Shown in pieces: positions 51,936 through 61,842 of a stretch of DNA of 64,000 nt (the first letter of the stretch is position 1; the number at the start of each line of letters is the position of its first letter). A model generated the notes under the pieces. That model ran no database searches. It saw only the letters and a list, made by a program, of their open reading frames with translations, and had not been told where the DNA came from. The position numbers and the translations under genes are program-made. The stretch is from Spiroplasma citri. Lineage in GTDB: Bacteria; Bacillota_I; Bacilli_A; Mycoplasmatales; Mycoplasmataceae. The DNA is taken from positions 1,240,001-1,304,000 of the forward strand of contig NZ_CP013197.1 of assembly GCF_001886855.1 (NCBI RefSeq), given 5' to 3'.

Positions 51936-52973
51936 TTATTTTCTAATAACCCCTTCATTTTTAGCTCGTAATTGACCGCAAGCAGCATCAATATCGTGAC
52001 CAAATTCACGACGAACAATACAATTAATTTTTTGTTGTTGTAAAGTTTCAAAGAATTTATTAATTTTAGTACTACGTTGATGCCCATTTTCTGCAACTGT
52101 GTTATAAGGAATTAAATTAACATATGCATTTAATCCTCGAATTAATTTTGCTAATTCTAATGCTGTTTCACGACTATCATTAACATTCTCAATTAAAATA
52201 TACTCAAAAGTAACACGTCGATTAGTTAACTCAATATAATAACGAACTGCATCCATTAATTTTTCTACTGGGTAAGCTTTATTAATTGGCATTAATTGAT
52301 TCCGAATCGTATTGTTTGGAGCGTGTAATGAAATCGCTAAATTAACTTGCGTCTTTAACTCTGCAAATTGTTTAATTTTTGGGACTAACCCACAAGTAGA
52401 AATTGTAATATGGCGCGCACCAATTTGATAACCTTTTGGGTCATTAATAATGTTGACAAACTTAAGCGTATTATCAAAATTATCAAATGGTTCACCAATT
52501 CCCATTACTACAATATGACTCACACGTTCATTTGTTGTTGCTAGATAACGATTAACCATCATAACTTGTTGAACAATTTCTGCCGTTGATAAATTCCGTG
52601 TTTTTTTTAATAATCCTGAGGCACAAAAAGTACATGCCATATTACAACCAACTTGTGTTGTAACACAAACAGAATTACCATAACTTTGGGGCATTAAAAC
52701 TGTTTCAATTTTATAGCCATCGGCTAATTGAAACAAAAACTTTACTGTTCAATCTTTCGACTGTTGTTGAACAACAATTTTTAATGGCTCAATCGTATAA
52801 TATTCTTGTAATTTATTACGATCAGTTTTAGAAATATTTGTCATTTCATCAAAAGAATATATGTTTTTGACATATATTCAATCAAAAATTTGCTCTGCTA
52901 AATATTTCTTAAAACCATGCGCAACTAAATCTAACTGTAATTCTTCTTTTGGATATCCAAAAATTGATGTCAT
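51936..52973 (-). CDS. rlmN: 23S rRNA (A2503-C2) methyltransferase RlmN
   Basis: 345 residues. [34 protein letters not shown] is the RlmN N-terminal domain; the radical SAM site is [13 protein letters not shown] (CxxxCxxC), then [43 protein letters not shown] and [10 protein letters not shown], and the C-terminal [15 protein letters not shown] with the catalytic Cys. It methylates 23S A2503 and tRNA A37. First gene of the cluster; all TGA in frame are Trp. Confidence 0.95.
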
Positions 52974-53037
52974 TATTTTCCACTCCATTTTTATATATTA
53001 TAATTTTATCACAAAATAGCATTTGTTAAAATAGACA

Positions 53038-53070
53038 AAAAAAACATTAATTAAAAAATTAATGTTTTTT
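53038..53070 (-). terminator. PTS gene terminator
   Basis: Stem ACATTAATT / AATTAATGT flanked by A/T runs, just after the PTS stop. Confidence 0.7.
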
Positions 53071-53085
53071 CATATTTATTTAATT

Positions 53086-55167
53086 TTAACCTTGTTTTGA
53101 GTTTAATTTTGGTGTTTCTTTATTATTACGCATTTCAGCTAATAATTCACGCATATATGGTTTAATTACTTCTTGTTCTCCACCATAAATAATTTGGACT
53201 GATTGACCACGAATAAGCATTCCGGCGCTGCCACCTAATGCTTGAATTCCATCTTGATTGACAAGTTTACTATCAACAACTGTAATTCGTAAACGTGACG
53301 CACATGAGTCAACTGCCGTAATATTATCAGCCCCACCTAAAAAATCAATAATTTTACGGGCTTTTTCCCGTTTTGTCGCATCACCTTTTGCTGGTCCTGA
53401 TGAAGTTGTTTCATTAGTACCTTTTTTTGCTTTAAAATCAGCTTTAGTATATAGTTTTGTGGCGCCATCACGACCCGGAATTTGAACTTCTCCATATTTA
53501 ATTGCGAAGTAGAAAGCTGAAAAATAAATTCCAATATATGGAATTCCAACTGCAAGAATTCAATAGAAGTTTGTTCCTTTTCCACCAACAAATGGAATAA
53601 TACCAAATACAATAAAGTCAATAAATCCACCCGATACGGTCATTGATGTATGTACATGTAATAATCCCATTAACATAAATGAAATTGCACACAATGGCAT
53701 ATGAACACCATAAAATAACCATGGTGCTACAAATAAGAAAGTAAATTCAATTGGTTCAGTAATTCCTGTTAAGAAACAAGTAAAGGCTGCTGAAAAATAA
53801 ATTCCCATTACTGGTTTTCGATTTTCTTTTGGAACACTAAAGTACATTCCTGCTGCTGCTGCTGGTAAACCAAACATCATAAATGGAAACTTACCAGTTT
53901 GGAATCGTCCTAAATTTAACCCCATATGTTGAACCATTGTGAAGGTAATTTTTGGATCAGCAATAACTTTATACATAATTGTTTGATCACCAACTGCTGC
54001 TATTGTTGAAGCATTTAGTTCTGATACTCATCTAGTAATTGCTGCCTGTGCTGTTCCAACTGTAATTGTATTTAAATCAATATTAGCATCAATATAATTT
54101 AGCTCTTGTAAATCCTTAAGAAAAGCCATATAACTTAAAGAATCTTTTGAAACATTAGCGATTAAATCTGCCATACTTCCTCCCGCTTGTGTTCATCATA
54201 ATGGTGAATAAAAGACATGATGCAAGCCAAATGGCACTAATGATCGTTCAAAAATCTCAAAAATTAAAGAATCTAACCCTATTGGTAATTTTCCTGAGTT
54301 ATTTCCGAATCATGCTAACCCAGTACCAATTAATGGTCAAATAAACATAAAAATAAAAGCTAATGGAATTACTGCCATAAACGTAATAATTGGAACTAAT
54401 TTTGTTCCACTAAAAAAAATTAACGCTGAAGGTAATTGTGTTTTATGAAAACGATTATAAGCGAAAGCTGCAATTGCTCCAACAAAAATTCCTCCAAAAA
54501 CACCAGTATTTAATGAATTAATTCCTAAATTAGAAGTCAATAGTTTATTTTGAACTGCTCATGTTTGGCCAGTATAAAATAACAAATTAAATTGATCAGT
54601 TACTCGTACTGAACTAACAATTGTGACAGTAACATTCCCTTTAACTAATTCTTTATAAATATCACTGGTTCTCATTCATGCTAATAATTCATCACCCGTT
54701 AGTAAAGTTGTGTTGGCTGATGTGACACCATCAACAGTTAATCCCATAATTGGTGAAGCACCCCCTTCAATATTAACAACATATTGAATATGAGCATATG
54801 CCTCATTTAATAATGACAACTGAATTGCATTAAAAACTAAAAACCCAACTACGGAAGTTAATGCTGCTACTCCAGCATCTTCCGTATAAGCCATTGCAAC
54901 AGAAATACAAAATAATACTGGTAAATTACCAAAAGCAATATCTCCCATTTTATTTAAAAAATTTCCAAAGTATCAAGCTGCTGAAGCAGGATCAACTTTT
55001 GATGAAATAGTTGCACCAACTCCTAAAAAGATTCCAGCAATTGGTAACAACGCAATTGGTAATAGAAATGCTTTACTTAATTTACTTAAAGTCCCCATTG
55101 TCCTTTGATTTGATTGTTTCCATCAAGCCTTTGACATAAAAGGTTTAAGCTTGGCTTTCTCATTCAT
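53086..55167 (-). CDS. PTS system EIIBC sugar transporter (glucose/GlcNAc class)
   Basis: 693 residues. IIC domain with about ten membrane spans: [21 protein letters not shown] at the start, the substrate-site [20 protein letters not shown] near residue 465. The C-terminal IIB domain (about 600-693) has [17 protein letters not shown], with the phospho-Cys near residue 620. No IIA domain is fused, so it uses a separate EIIA. Two insertions in the IIC part (about 120-200 and 290-380) are long. The substrate is glucose or GlcNAc by class; with nagA/nagB broken in this genome, glucose is more plausible (inference). An RpiR-type regulator lies upstream, divergent. Confidence 0.88.
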
Positions 55168-55288
55168 TTTTAATTTCTCCTTTTAAATTAATAGTTACTA
55201 GTATAATTATAGAATTTAACTAACTAAAAGTTAAGTTAATTACTACAAAGTAAAAAGTTTTTTTCATTTTTTTAAAATAATGACAATT

Positions 55289-55534
55289 TTATAAAACCAA
55301 TAGAAAAAGAGCGGAAAGACTAATAACATAACAAAAAAAAGCACTATATAACGCAATATTACGTTTAATATAATTCCATAAATCTAAATTTTTATTATTT
55401 TTAGCATAATAATCTCCGCTATTAACTAATCGTTTCTTTTGGAAAATTCAAATAATTAACAATATTGTCCCCACAAGAATTCCAAAAAATAAAATTGATA
55501 AATAGGTAATATGTTGTGGCGATAAACTTAACAT
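55289..55534 (-). CDS. Small two-span membrane protein upstream of the PTS gene
   Basis: 81 residues: MLSLSPQHITYLSILFFGILVGTILLIIWIFQKKRL..., a second span YSAFFCYVISLSALFLLVL at the end. One TGA as Trp. It lies between the PTS gene and the RpiR regulator and probably shares the PTS promoter; a TATAAT-type element lies about 80 bases upstream. No family recognised. Confidence 0.5.
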
Positions 55535-55641
55535 AATTGTATTTTTTACTCTTTCTATTAAAATAACTTGCTTATATTTGGATTTTTATATAAATTTTCA
55601 TTATTTTATAATTATATTATAGAATAATTTTATTTAAAAAT

Positions 55642-55748
55642 ATGAAAATTATGCATATTTTAATAAATTAACAAATTATTTTCTACTTTATTATTCGCAT
55701 AATATGTTGTAAAATAGAATTAGTTGATATTATGAAAATAATTTTCAT
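55642..55748. promoter_or_regulatory. Palindromic operator-like sites in the PTS/RpiR divergent region
   Basis: ATGAAAAT-A-ATTTTCAT (55732-55748) is a perfect 17-bp palindrome, 25 bases before the regulator's ATG. A half-match ATGAAAATTAT (55642-55652) inside a looser inverted repeat lies before the PTS-side promoter. Two related sites between divergent genes suit a dimeric regulator that controls itself and the transporter. Confidence 0.5.
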
Positions 55749-55773
55749 GGTGAAGTTGATGAAAGGAGTTTCT

Positions 55774-56625
55774 ATGTTGTCTCTGTTAACATATGATAAA
55801 AATACTTTGACTGATACTGAAATATCAGTTATTAAACAAATTTTTCAAAATCCTTTGCTATTTACTAGTAAAACAATAACTGAATTGGCAAAAACTTATT
55901 ATGTCAGTGAATCAACTATTACACGAATGGCGAAACACTTAGGATTTAAAAACATTAAAGAATTACAAATGCATATTTATGAACGATTAAATTTTCTAAA
56001 CAAAAATTACGAAACTAATGAAACGATGAATTTAAAAGATATCGCTAACAATATGCGTGTCTATTATTCTTATAGTATCCATGAAACAATTGACAATATT
56101 GATTTAGAAGTCTTAGACCGACTAATTAATGATATTGTTCTTAAAAAACGAATTTTCGCCTTTGGCATTGGTGCATCATTTCTTGCTTGCCGCGTGTTAC
56201 ATAGTAACCTAAATATGATTGGTTATAACTGTTATACAACAGAAAATATTCATTCATTAATGGTTACTCTCTCAAATGCCGAAGCCGATGATTTAATTAT
56301 TATTTTTAGTAAATCAGGAAAGACAAATGAGGTCGTTAATATCATTAATTTAGCAAATAAACTCAACATTGATGTTGCTTTAGTTACTAATAATCCTAAC
56401 ATTGATGAATTATATAAAATTAAACATAAAATTTTATTTGAAGTTCATACAAAAGAAAATGAGCGTTTTCCAGCATTATCTTCTAAAATTGTTCAAATTT
56501 TAATATCTGATATTATTTTTCGAAGTTTATTAAAAATTCATCCAAATTTAGAAAATAAAATCAAAGCGGCTAATGCAATTACCGAAGATTACAATCAAAG
56601 TGGTAATAAAAATAAAGACTCTTAA
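55774..56625 (+). CDS. RpiR/MurR-family transcriptional regulator
   Basis: 283 residues from ATG 55774 (MLSLLTYDKNTLTDTEISVIKQI), after AAAGGAG; an in-frame ATG 14 codons earlier has no such site. N-terminal helix-turn-helix (TSKTITELAKTYYVSESTITRMAKHLGFKNIKELQM) and C-terminal SIS sugar-phosphate domain (KKRIFAFGIGASFLACRVLHSNL...ADDLIIIFSKSGKTNEVVNIINLANK). Such proteins sense sugar phosphates. Intact; divergent from the PTS transporter and likely its regulator. Confidence 0.88.
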   Translation: MLSLLTYDKNTLTDTEISVIKQIFQNPLLFTSKTITELAKTYYVSESTITRMAKHLGFKNIKELQMHIYERLNFLNKNYETNETMNLKDIANNMRVYYSYSIHETIDNIDLEVLDRLINDIVLKKRIFAFGIGASFLACRVLHSNLNMIGYNCYTTENIHSLMVTLSNAEADDLIIIFSKSGKTNEVVNIINLANKLNIDVALVTNNPNIDELYKIKHKILFEVHTKENERFPALSSKIVQILISDIIFRSLLKIHPNLENKIKAANAITEDYNQSGNKNKDS

Positions 56626-56699
56626 TTAGTGAACATCTATAATAAAGTAAACTCTTAAAAAGAGTTTAATATTTTATTAGGAGATGTTCTTTTATTATT

Positions 56700-56948
56700 A
56701 TGGGAAAATGATACACAAAAGAAGAAAAAATAAAAATTATTAAATATTATCATAAAAATGGGTATATGAATACAATAAAAAAAATTACTATTGCAAAGGA
56801 AACTTTAAGCAGATGAATTAAAATCACAAATGAAGATAATTTAATTCCTGGAAAGGGTCCTCAGTCAAAGGGAGTTCGCAGACTAGGACGACCTAAAACT
56901 ATTGATTTTAATAGTATGAGTAAAGAGGAACTAATTAAATATATATAG
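56700..56948 (+). CDS. IS3-family transposase OrfA
   Basis: 82 codons (MGKWYTKEEKIKIIKYYHKNGYMNTIKKITIAKETLSRWIKIT...RRLGRPKTIDFNSMSKEELIKYI), a helix-turn-helix protein of the usual OrfA size and composition, ending with the RLGRPK linker. AGGAG precedes the ATG. Intact by itself, but its OrfB is truncated. Confidence 0.65.
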
Positions 56949-57235
56949 AAATGATACAAGATATAAAAAAGTATTTAACCAAATCGAAGAAAATGAAATT
57001 TTGAGCGGTTTGGTCCTTGAAAAAAAATACACGATTAAATATTTAACTCATATTTTAAATATTTCTAAATCAGTGTATATTATAAGTGATTTAACAATGG
57101 TATGCAAAAATTTAATAAGTGAGATTCAAAATTAGCTAAATTAATTAAAATATCATTTTTGAAATTTAATAAAATTTATGGTTATAAAATTCTAACTTTG
57201 ATAATTAATAAAATTGAATTATGTAAAATGAAGTG
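56949..57235 (+). pseudogene. IS3-family transposase OrfB, truncated and frameshifted
   Basis: Fragments such as LEKKYTIKYLTHILNISKSVYYKW and FNNGMQKFNKWDSKLAKLIKISFLKFNKIYGYKILTLIINK match the N-terminus of IS150-type OrfB (before the DDE domain). Several frame changes are needed, and the sequence stops at the phage junction. Confidence 0.55.
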
Positions 57236-57362
57236 CAACAAATCTTTATTAATTAAATAATATAATAAAAATTACAAAAATCAAACATAAATTTATAAAA
57301 ATTAAAAATATTTTAATTTTTATTTTATTTTTATCCATACGTATAATGTACGATGAAGCTCC

Positions 57363-57397
57363 AAAAAAGCAACTCTTGTTAAAGGGTTGTTTTTTTA
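57363..57397 (+). terminator. Terminator in the plectrovirus left part
   Basis: Stem AAGCAACTCTT / AAGGGTTGTTT (imperfect) with a T-run. Confidence 0.6.
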
Positions 57398-57428
57398 TTT
57401 GAAATAAAACAACTCCTAAAAGGAGGTA

Positions 57429-57665
57429 ATGATAATTAAACAACAAAAAATATGTGATGTTAATGATTGTTATAAATTATCATCATTCATCAACGAAGAA
57501 TTTGTATCAAATAAAGTTTTATGAACTTGTGAAAAACATAGAAATTTATTGAATAAAGTAAAAGATAAAACACAAAAGCAATTTTATCAAAAACTAGAAA
57601 ATTCAAAAATTATCTTTGATTATGAAACTGGTTCTTTAAAACTTTGATTTTATAAAACAACTTAA
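57429..57665 (+). CDS. SpV1-family small protein, diverged copy 3 of 3
   Basis: 78 codons after AGGAGG: MIIKQQKICDVNDCYKLSSFINEEFVSNKVLWTCEKHRNLL... It keeps the CDVxxCYKLSSFI block of the copies at 39882 and 59007 but is diverged elsewhere. Two copies within one phage suggest a duplication or a recombinant between two phage types. Confidence 0.6.
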
Positions 57666-58176
57666 TGCAGAGTGGGACGGTTATTTTAAATAACTAAGTG
57701 CTTCCATAAGAACATGAGTATTAACTCATTCCCACAGCCGTCCGAGGCAAGTACTGAAATAGTGTATGAGAAAAAATGTAAATCGGCGTTGGTTATTATT
57801 TTTAATAACTTGCGATAGTGGTGATGTGTCCAAGGCTAACATCGAACCACAATAAAAATAGAGATGGTGACACAAACAATTAAATTTGCGATTAGCATTC
57901 GGTCCTTCATATGGGTGCAAGTAAATTTAATTTCAAAAACTGAGCGTCAAATCCCAGAGCGAAAGCACAAATGGGCACGGAAGAAGGAAGACATATATGT
58001 CTGGCGTCTAATTTAAAAATATAGTTGCAGATTTTTAATAGATGCTAAAACAAAGATAATAATGCCTCCGCTCACCCCCAGTGAAGCGGAAGGCAAAGTA
58101 AATTAAATATAACTAATTCTCGCTTTGGAACTTTCACTTGGGAGTGAGTTCCAGCGAGTTAAAGATAGGAGAAACA
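57666..58176 (+). other. Hairpin-rich noncoding block of the plectrovirus
   Basis: About 510 bases without an ORF and visibly richer in G+C than the flanks. Hairpins: GTTATTT/AAATAAC (57680-57694), GTTATTA/TAATAAC (57792-57809), GTGGTGATGT/ACATC-ACCAC (57818-57850), palindrome AGACATATATGTCT (57989-58002), GCC-TCCGCT/AGCGGA-GGC (58064-58094), and CTCGCT-GGAACT/AGTTCC-AGCGAG (58119-58158), the last just before a ribosome binding site. In ssDNA phages such blocks hold replication origins and the packaging signal; a structured RNA is the alternative. Confidence 0.5.
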
Positions 58177-58461
58177 ATGATGGAATATAAAAGTAAATAT
58201 ATTAATAAAACTTGAGATGAAATAACAACATCATTTGATTGAGTTAATTGCCAACCTATTGATTGTCGTATTTCACATCATAAAAAACATTATGATTTGC
58301 AATGTTTAGAATGAGCAAAAATGTACTTAAATTTATTTAAAGACAAGTGAAATCTTATTGCGTCTTATATGGAACATTACAAAATTAAAGATATTTTAGA
58401 TTTAGCATCAGATGGATGAAAAATATTACAATTTGAGAAAAAAATAAAAGGAATAATTTAG
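58177..58461 (+). CDS. SpV1-family hypothetical protein (94 aa)
   Basis: AGGAG precedes ATG 58177. MMEYKSKYINKTWDEITTSFDWVNCQPIDCRISHHKKHYDLQCLEWAKMYLNLFKDKW... with six TGA codons as Trp; mixed helical, no membrane segment. First gene after the noncoding block, the position where replication or ssDNA-binding proteins often sit in filamentous phages, but no motif supports either. Intact. Confidence 0.55.
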
Positions 58462-58470
58462 GAGGTAAAG

Positions 58471-58596
58471 ATGAAAAAGAATAGTTGTCTTAAAAAAGAT
58501 ATTGAGGTTATTGCTTTAAATGTGATAAACAAAATAAATATATCCTTACACACAATGAAAGATTGCATAAAAAAGATTGGGGTATAAAAATATAAA
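58471..58596 (+). pseudogene. Zn-ribbon-like small protein, frameshifted
   Basis: GGAGG precedes ATG 58471 (MKKNSCLKK). The in-frame reading soon degenerates, while a one-base shift gives YWGYCFKCDKQNKYILTHNERLHKKDWGIKI, stop 58594-58596. CFKC is the typical zinc knuckle. The same end is found at 41363-41400. Confidence 0.45.
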
Positions 58597-58616
58597 GAAA
58601 TTAAATAAGAATAATT

Positions 58617-58642
58617 AAACCATTTACTAAAATGGTTTTTTT
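58617..58642 (+). terminator. SpV1 terminator
   Basis: Stem AAACCATTT / AAATGGTTT and a T-run. The following 230 bases hold no ORF; they are conserved with 41453-41690. Confidence 0.7.
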
Positions 58643-58871
58643 ATTTAAAAAAACCTAAAATAACTAATTGATTCAAAACAAGGACAGCATCTTTAAATAT
58701 TTATAATTTTAAAATAATAAAAAAGTTGTTTCCTTTCTGAAAAAAACCATATTAAATTAAGAAATTATTAAATAATCCATATATCTACTTAGTAAAGGTG
58801 TTGTCCTTGTTTTGTTTCACTTAGTTATATTAATAAATCAATCGTTAAATATTAGATTGGAGAAACTAAAA

Positions 58872-58991
58872 ATGGAAAAAATCAATATTATGATTAGATG
58901 CAGTAAGTGCGGAATGCCAAAGCGAATTCATAAAGTTAAACATCGCGGAAAAACAGAATGATTTGAAGATATTTATTATAGTCAATATTAA
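58872..58991 (+). CDS. SpV1-family Zn-ribbon peptide (39 aa)
   Basis: MEKINIMIRCSKCGMPKRIHKVKHRGKTEWFEDIYYSQY: CSKCG knuckle and basic centre, one TGA as Trp, GGAG upstream. The inversion in the other copy broke this gene between CG and MPKR. Too small for a full zinc ribbon; perhaps binds nucleic acid. Confidence 0.5.
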
Positions 58992-59006
58992 ATTTGATTT
59001 ATAAAA

Positions 59007-59252
59007 ATGAAAATTATTAAACAACAAAAAATATGTGATGTTATTAATTGTTATAAATTATCATCATTTATCACCGAAGAATTTGAAACAAATAAAATTT
59101 TATGAACTTGTCAAAATCACAAAGTTTTATTAAATCAAATTAAGTATATAAACAAAGAAAAAATTTGACTTTATAATAATTTGGAAAATTCAAGGATAGA
59201 TTCTGATTGAAAAACTGGGTATTTAAAAATCTTTTTTAGTAAAATTAAATAA
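59007..59252 (+). CDS. SpV1-family small protein (81 aa), copy 2 of 3
   Basis: MKIIKQQKICDVINCYKLSSFITEEFETNKILWTCQNHKVLLNQIKYINKEKIWLYNN..., almost identical to 39882-40124. Intact. Two CxxxxC-like pairs. Role unknown. Confidence 0.6.
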
Positions 59253-59520
59253 TTCTAATATAACAAGATGAATAACTCATCTATGGCACACTAGTTATGT
59301 TATTTGATTTATTAATTTTAATTTTATATTTCTTTTATTAAACTTGTTAATAGTATTTTTCAGTGTGCCAATTTTTACTATTTTATATTTTTAATAATGT
59401 TAATAACAATGTTTATTAAACAATAAATAAACTATAGATAAACAATATATAAACATTAAATAAACAATAGATAAACATTAAATATAACAATGTTTATTAA
59501 ACAAAGGAGTGTGATTAATT
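59253..59520 (+). repeat. SpV1 intergenic region with iteron-like repeats
   Basis: No ORF over 268 bases. Tandem ATAAACAAT/ATAAACATTAAAT units fill 59420-59485, flanked by identical copies of TAACAATGTTTATTAAACA (59404-59422 and 59485-59503), each with the palindrome TGTTTA-T-TAAACA. Upstream lies GATGAATAACTCATC, a short hairpin. Possible origin or protein-binding array. Confidence 0.55.
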
Positions 59521-59685
59521 ATGTTAGGAATTTGAATATTTTTTTTAAAACGTAAATGTCAAATTTGTCATTCTATTTTGAATAAAAAAATTGTTGGTAG
59601 TTTGTATTTTAAGTTAAATGTTTGTTCAATGCAGTGTAACCGAAAGCGAGTTGATTTGAGTAATGTATCAGAAACCAAGTTATAA
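59521..59685 (+). CDS. SpV1-family Cys-rich peptide (54 aa)
   Basis: AAAGGAG precedes the [51 protein letters not shown]...: a CxxC and a CxxxC pair about 20 residues apart make a complete four-Cys zinc-binding set. Its end overlaps the next start. Likely nucleic-acid binding; the other SpV1 copy has an unrelated membrane protein here. Confidence 0.55.
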
Positions 59686-60103
59686 GAAAAATATTAACGT
59701 AGAAAATTGCTTTATTCGAAGAGAATTTATAGTTTTTAGAACAGATAAAGCTTCATTTATAAATTTACCTAATCATAATCGTCATATTGGTTTTTGATTG
59801 AGTAATAAGTTTATTTATCCGAGTGAAAAAAATTGTAATCAAGTAGCAATCGGTTTGATTTATGATAATTATTATCCTATTGTAAAATATGATGAAAATT
59901 TAAAGCGTAATATTTGAAAGAGTTTAACTGGAACCGAATTAATTAATTTATATAATCAATATAAACAAAATTACTCTACTAAAATGAAAAAAGCGTTATT
60001 TTCAAGTGAACCTAAAAAAGTAAAAACAAATAAAAATAATTTAACAAATTTAAGTGTTGAAAAAGAACAAGAATTAATTAATGATTTGAAAGACTTAAAT
60101 TAA
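59663..60103 (+). CDS. SpV1-family protein (146 aa)
   Basis: [57 protein letters not shown]... intact, homologous to 38947-39390 throughout except the first dozen residues. The strand-rich N-terminal half and a charged helical C-terminus would suit a small ssDNA-binding protein, but no motif proves it. It overlaps the preceding gene by 23 bases and abuts the next ATG. Confidence 0.6.
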
Positions 60104-60253
60104 ATGAGTTTATATGATTATTGAGTTCAATTTGTTAGTTATATTATTGGTGCAAATGCCCCTGAGTTTTTATATGTTATATCTTTTGTGTTATTTGTTG
60201 TTTTATTTTTTGGAATGTTTTTTAAACTTATTCAAAAAATATGGAGTTTTTAA
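60104..60253 (+). CDS. Small plectrovirus membrane protein (49 aa)
   Basis: MSLYDYWVQFVSYIIGANAPEFLYVISFVLFVVLFFGMFFKLIQKIWSF: short exterior part, one membrane span, basic end. Size and layout are those of filamentous-phage coat or assembly peptides. ATG follows the previous stop directly. Confidence 0.55.
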
Positions 60254-60255
60254 AA

Positions 60256-60459
60256 ATGCAAAATGATTGAATTAAATTAAAAGAGTTTTTTATTCATATA
60301 TTTTTGTTTATCGATAAAACGAATGTTGAAAGTATTACAATGTGGAATTTAACGCAAAATGAATATTTAACCTTGATGGTTGGTGTTTGAGTTGTGATTT
60401 TGTTTTTAACTTGGTTTTTCTTGTGAATGGTTTTTAAGATAGTTGGGTATTTTAAATAA
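60256..60459 (+). CDS. Small plectrovirus membrane protein (67 aa)
   Basis: MQNDWIKLKEFFIHIFLFIDKTNVESITMWNLTQNEYLTLMVGVWVVILFLTWFFLWMVFKIVGYFK: an amphipathic start and one long aromatic membrane span. It overlaps the ATPase start (TAATG). Likely a virion or assembly protein. Confidence 0.55.
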
Positions 60460-61472
60460 TGAAAAAATTTATATTTTTCTTTAAAAACTATTGTTATATT
60501 AGTGGTTCAATGCTTTTGTTTAGTTTAATTGATTTATTACTTTGGTTAATTTCTTTGTATTGTGTTGGTTTAGTATTTTGAATATTATTTGCTTTGCAAT
60601 GTGTATATTTTGTGTGATGATTGTAAAAAAATATTTTTTATCAGTTAAATTCTTTTGGGTTAGTAAATTTTGTTTGAGATAATCCGTTATCGGTAATTAT
60701 TGGTAAGTTAGGAACTGGTAAAACATTACTTTTAACTTATTTGTCGCAAACTATGAAATTATTGACAGATGAAATTTATAGTAATTATCCCTTAGAAGAT
60801 GATAAAGTTAAAGTTTTAACATTTAAAAATTTAGATTTTACTGATAGAACAAAACCCGTTCCCCTAGATGATAGTGTTATTTTATTTGATGAAAGTTATT
60901 TATATATTGACGGAACTAGTCCTCACGATGAAAAAAAAGTTCATAGTGGTAAAATACCGTGAATTGTTTTAGCGAGACATTTTGGACATCGTGCGTTGTT
61001 TACTGCTCAGCGTGAGGGTATGATTTGAAATAATATTCGCCAGTTAGCAAGTGGAATTATTATTCCAATTTCATTGAAAAAACCCGTTGCTAAAAAAGGA
61101 TTTAATTTTTTTAATCGTTTCTTTATTATGCGAATTGGGATTTTCCAAGATATAACGGATTATGAAATTTGAAAAACAAAATCAGTAGAACGAACAGCAG
61201 AAGGTAAAAGAGCAAAACATAAGTCGGATGTTGGGTTAGGAATTCGGTTTTTTAAAATAATAATTCCCCTTGAATTTGCTAATAAGTATGATAGTGAATG
61301 GTTAAAGTTTGTACGTGATTTAAAGAATGATGAAATTGTTAATGAAAAATTTTATTATTGATCGGAAATCACAAAATTAAGCGTTAAAGAACGATTGGAG
61401 TTATTTGATATTGATATTTTGAAAAAGAATTTAAAACCTAAAAAAGAGAAAGGAAATAGTAAAGATGATTAA
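60459..61472 (+). pseudogene. Plectrovirus Zot-like assembly ATPase with internal stop
   Basis: One frame of 337 codons interrupted only by TAA at 60624-60626. Before it: a membrane segment (SMLLFSLIDLLLWLISLYCVGLVFWILFALQ). After it: VIIGKLGTGKTLLLTYL (Walker A), VILFDESYLYIDG (Walker B), LARHFGHRALFTAQR and a basic C-terminus. The full length fits the SpV1 ORF1 protein, a Zot/gpI-type ATPase that drives virion extrusion. An alternative is two genes, but no start or ribosome binding site follows the TAA. One substitution explains the defect. Confidence 0.75.
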
Positions 61473-61842
61473 TTTATTAGTTGAAAATAATAATAGTAAT
61501 TGAGACAAGATTTTTAGTTTTGTTTTTGATATATTTTTGTTTATTTTTGATGTAATTTGAAATACAAAATTACCGATGACAAATACGTCAATTGCTTATT
61601 TTTTAATCTTTTTTATGGTTATTAAGTTATCGATTTATGCAATTCACGGGACATCAACACAATATAATAATTTAGGTTCGACAGTTAATAATGGTGTTTC
61701 GCAAGTATATTCGTCAACTGTACGAAAAGGTATTAATGTTGGTAAAAATGTTTATCAAAATAGTAATAAGCAGCAAGTTAAACGAGAAATTAAGCGTCAA
61801 AATGTTAGACAACAAGCAAAATTTAAAAGAGGTGTTAAGTAA
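61465..61842 (+). CDS. Plectrovirus membrane protein with basic C-terminus (125 aa)
   Basis: Starts inside the end of the ATPase gene ([32 protein letters not shown]), two hydrophobic stretches, then a Lys/Arg/Gln-rich tail ([39 protein letters not shown]) that could bind the ssDNA. Intact, two TGA codons as Trp. A coat or assembly role is plausible. Confidence 0.6.

Larger units (their letters stand above)
56640..57235 (+). mobile_element. IS3-family insertion sequence remnant
   Basis: Left end is probably around 56629 (TAGTGAACATCT...), followed by a hairpin (AAACTCTT / AAGAGTTT) and two overlapping transposase frames. The second is cut at about 57235, where plectrovirus DNA begins, so the phage inserted into or recombined with this element. 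Confidence 0.6.

Noticed and set aside
57249-57446. 65-codon minus-strand ORF at the left of the plectrovirus insertion
   Set aside because: It crosses a plus-strand terminator and ribosome binding site and is a low-complexity hydrophobic shadow.
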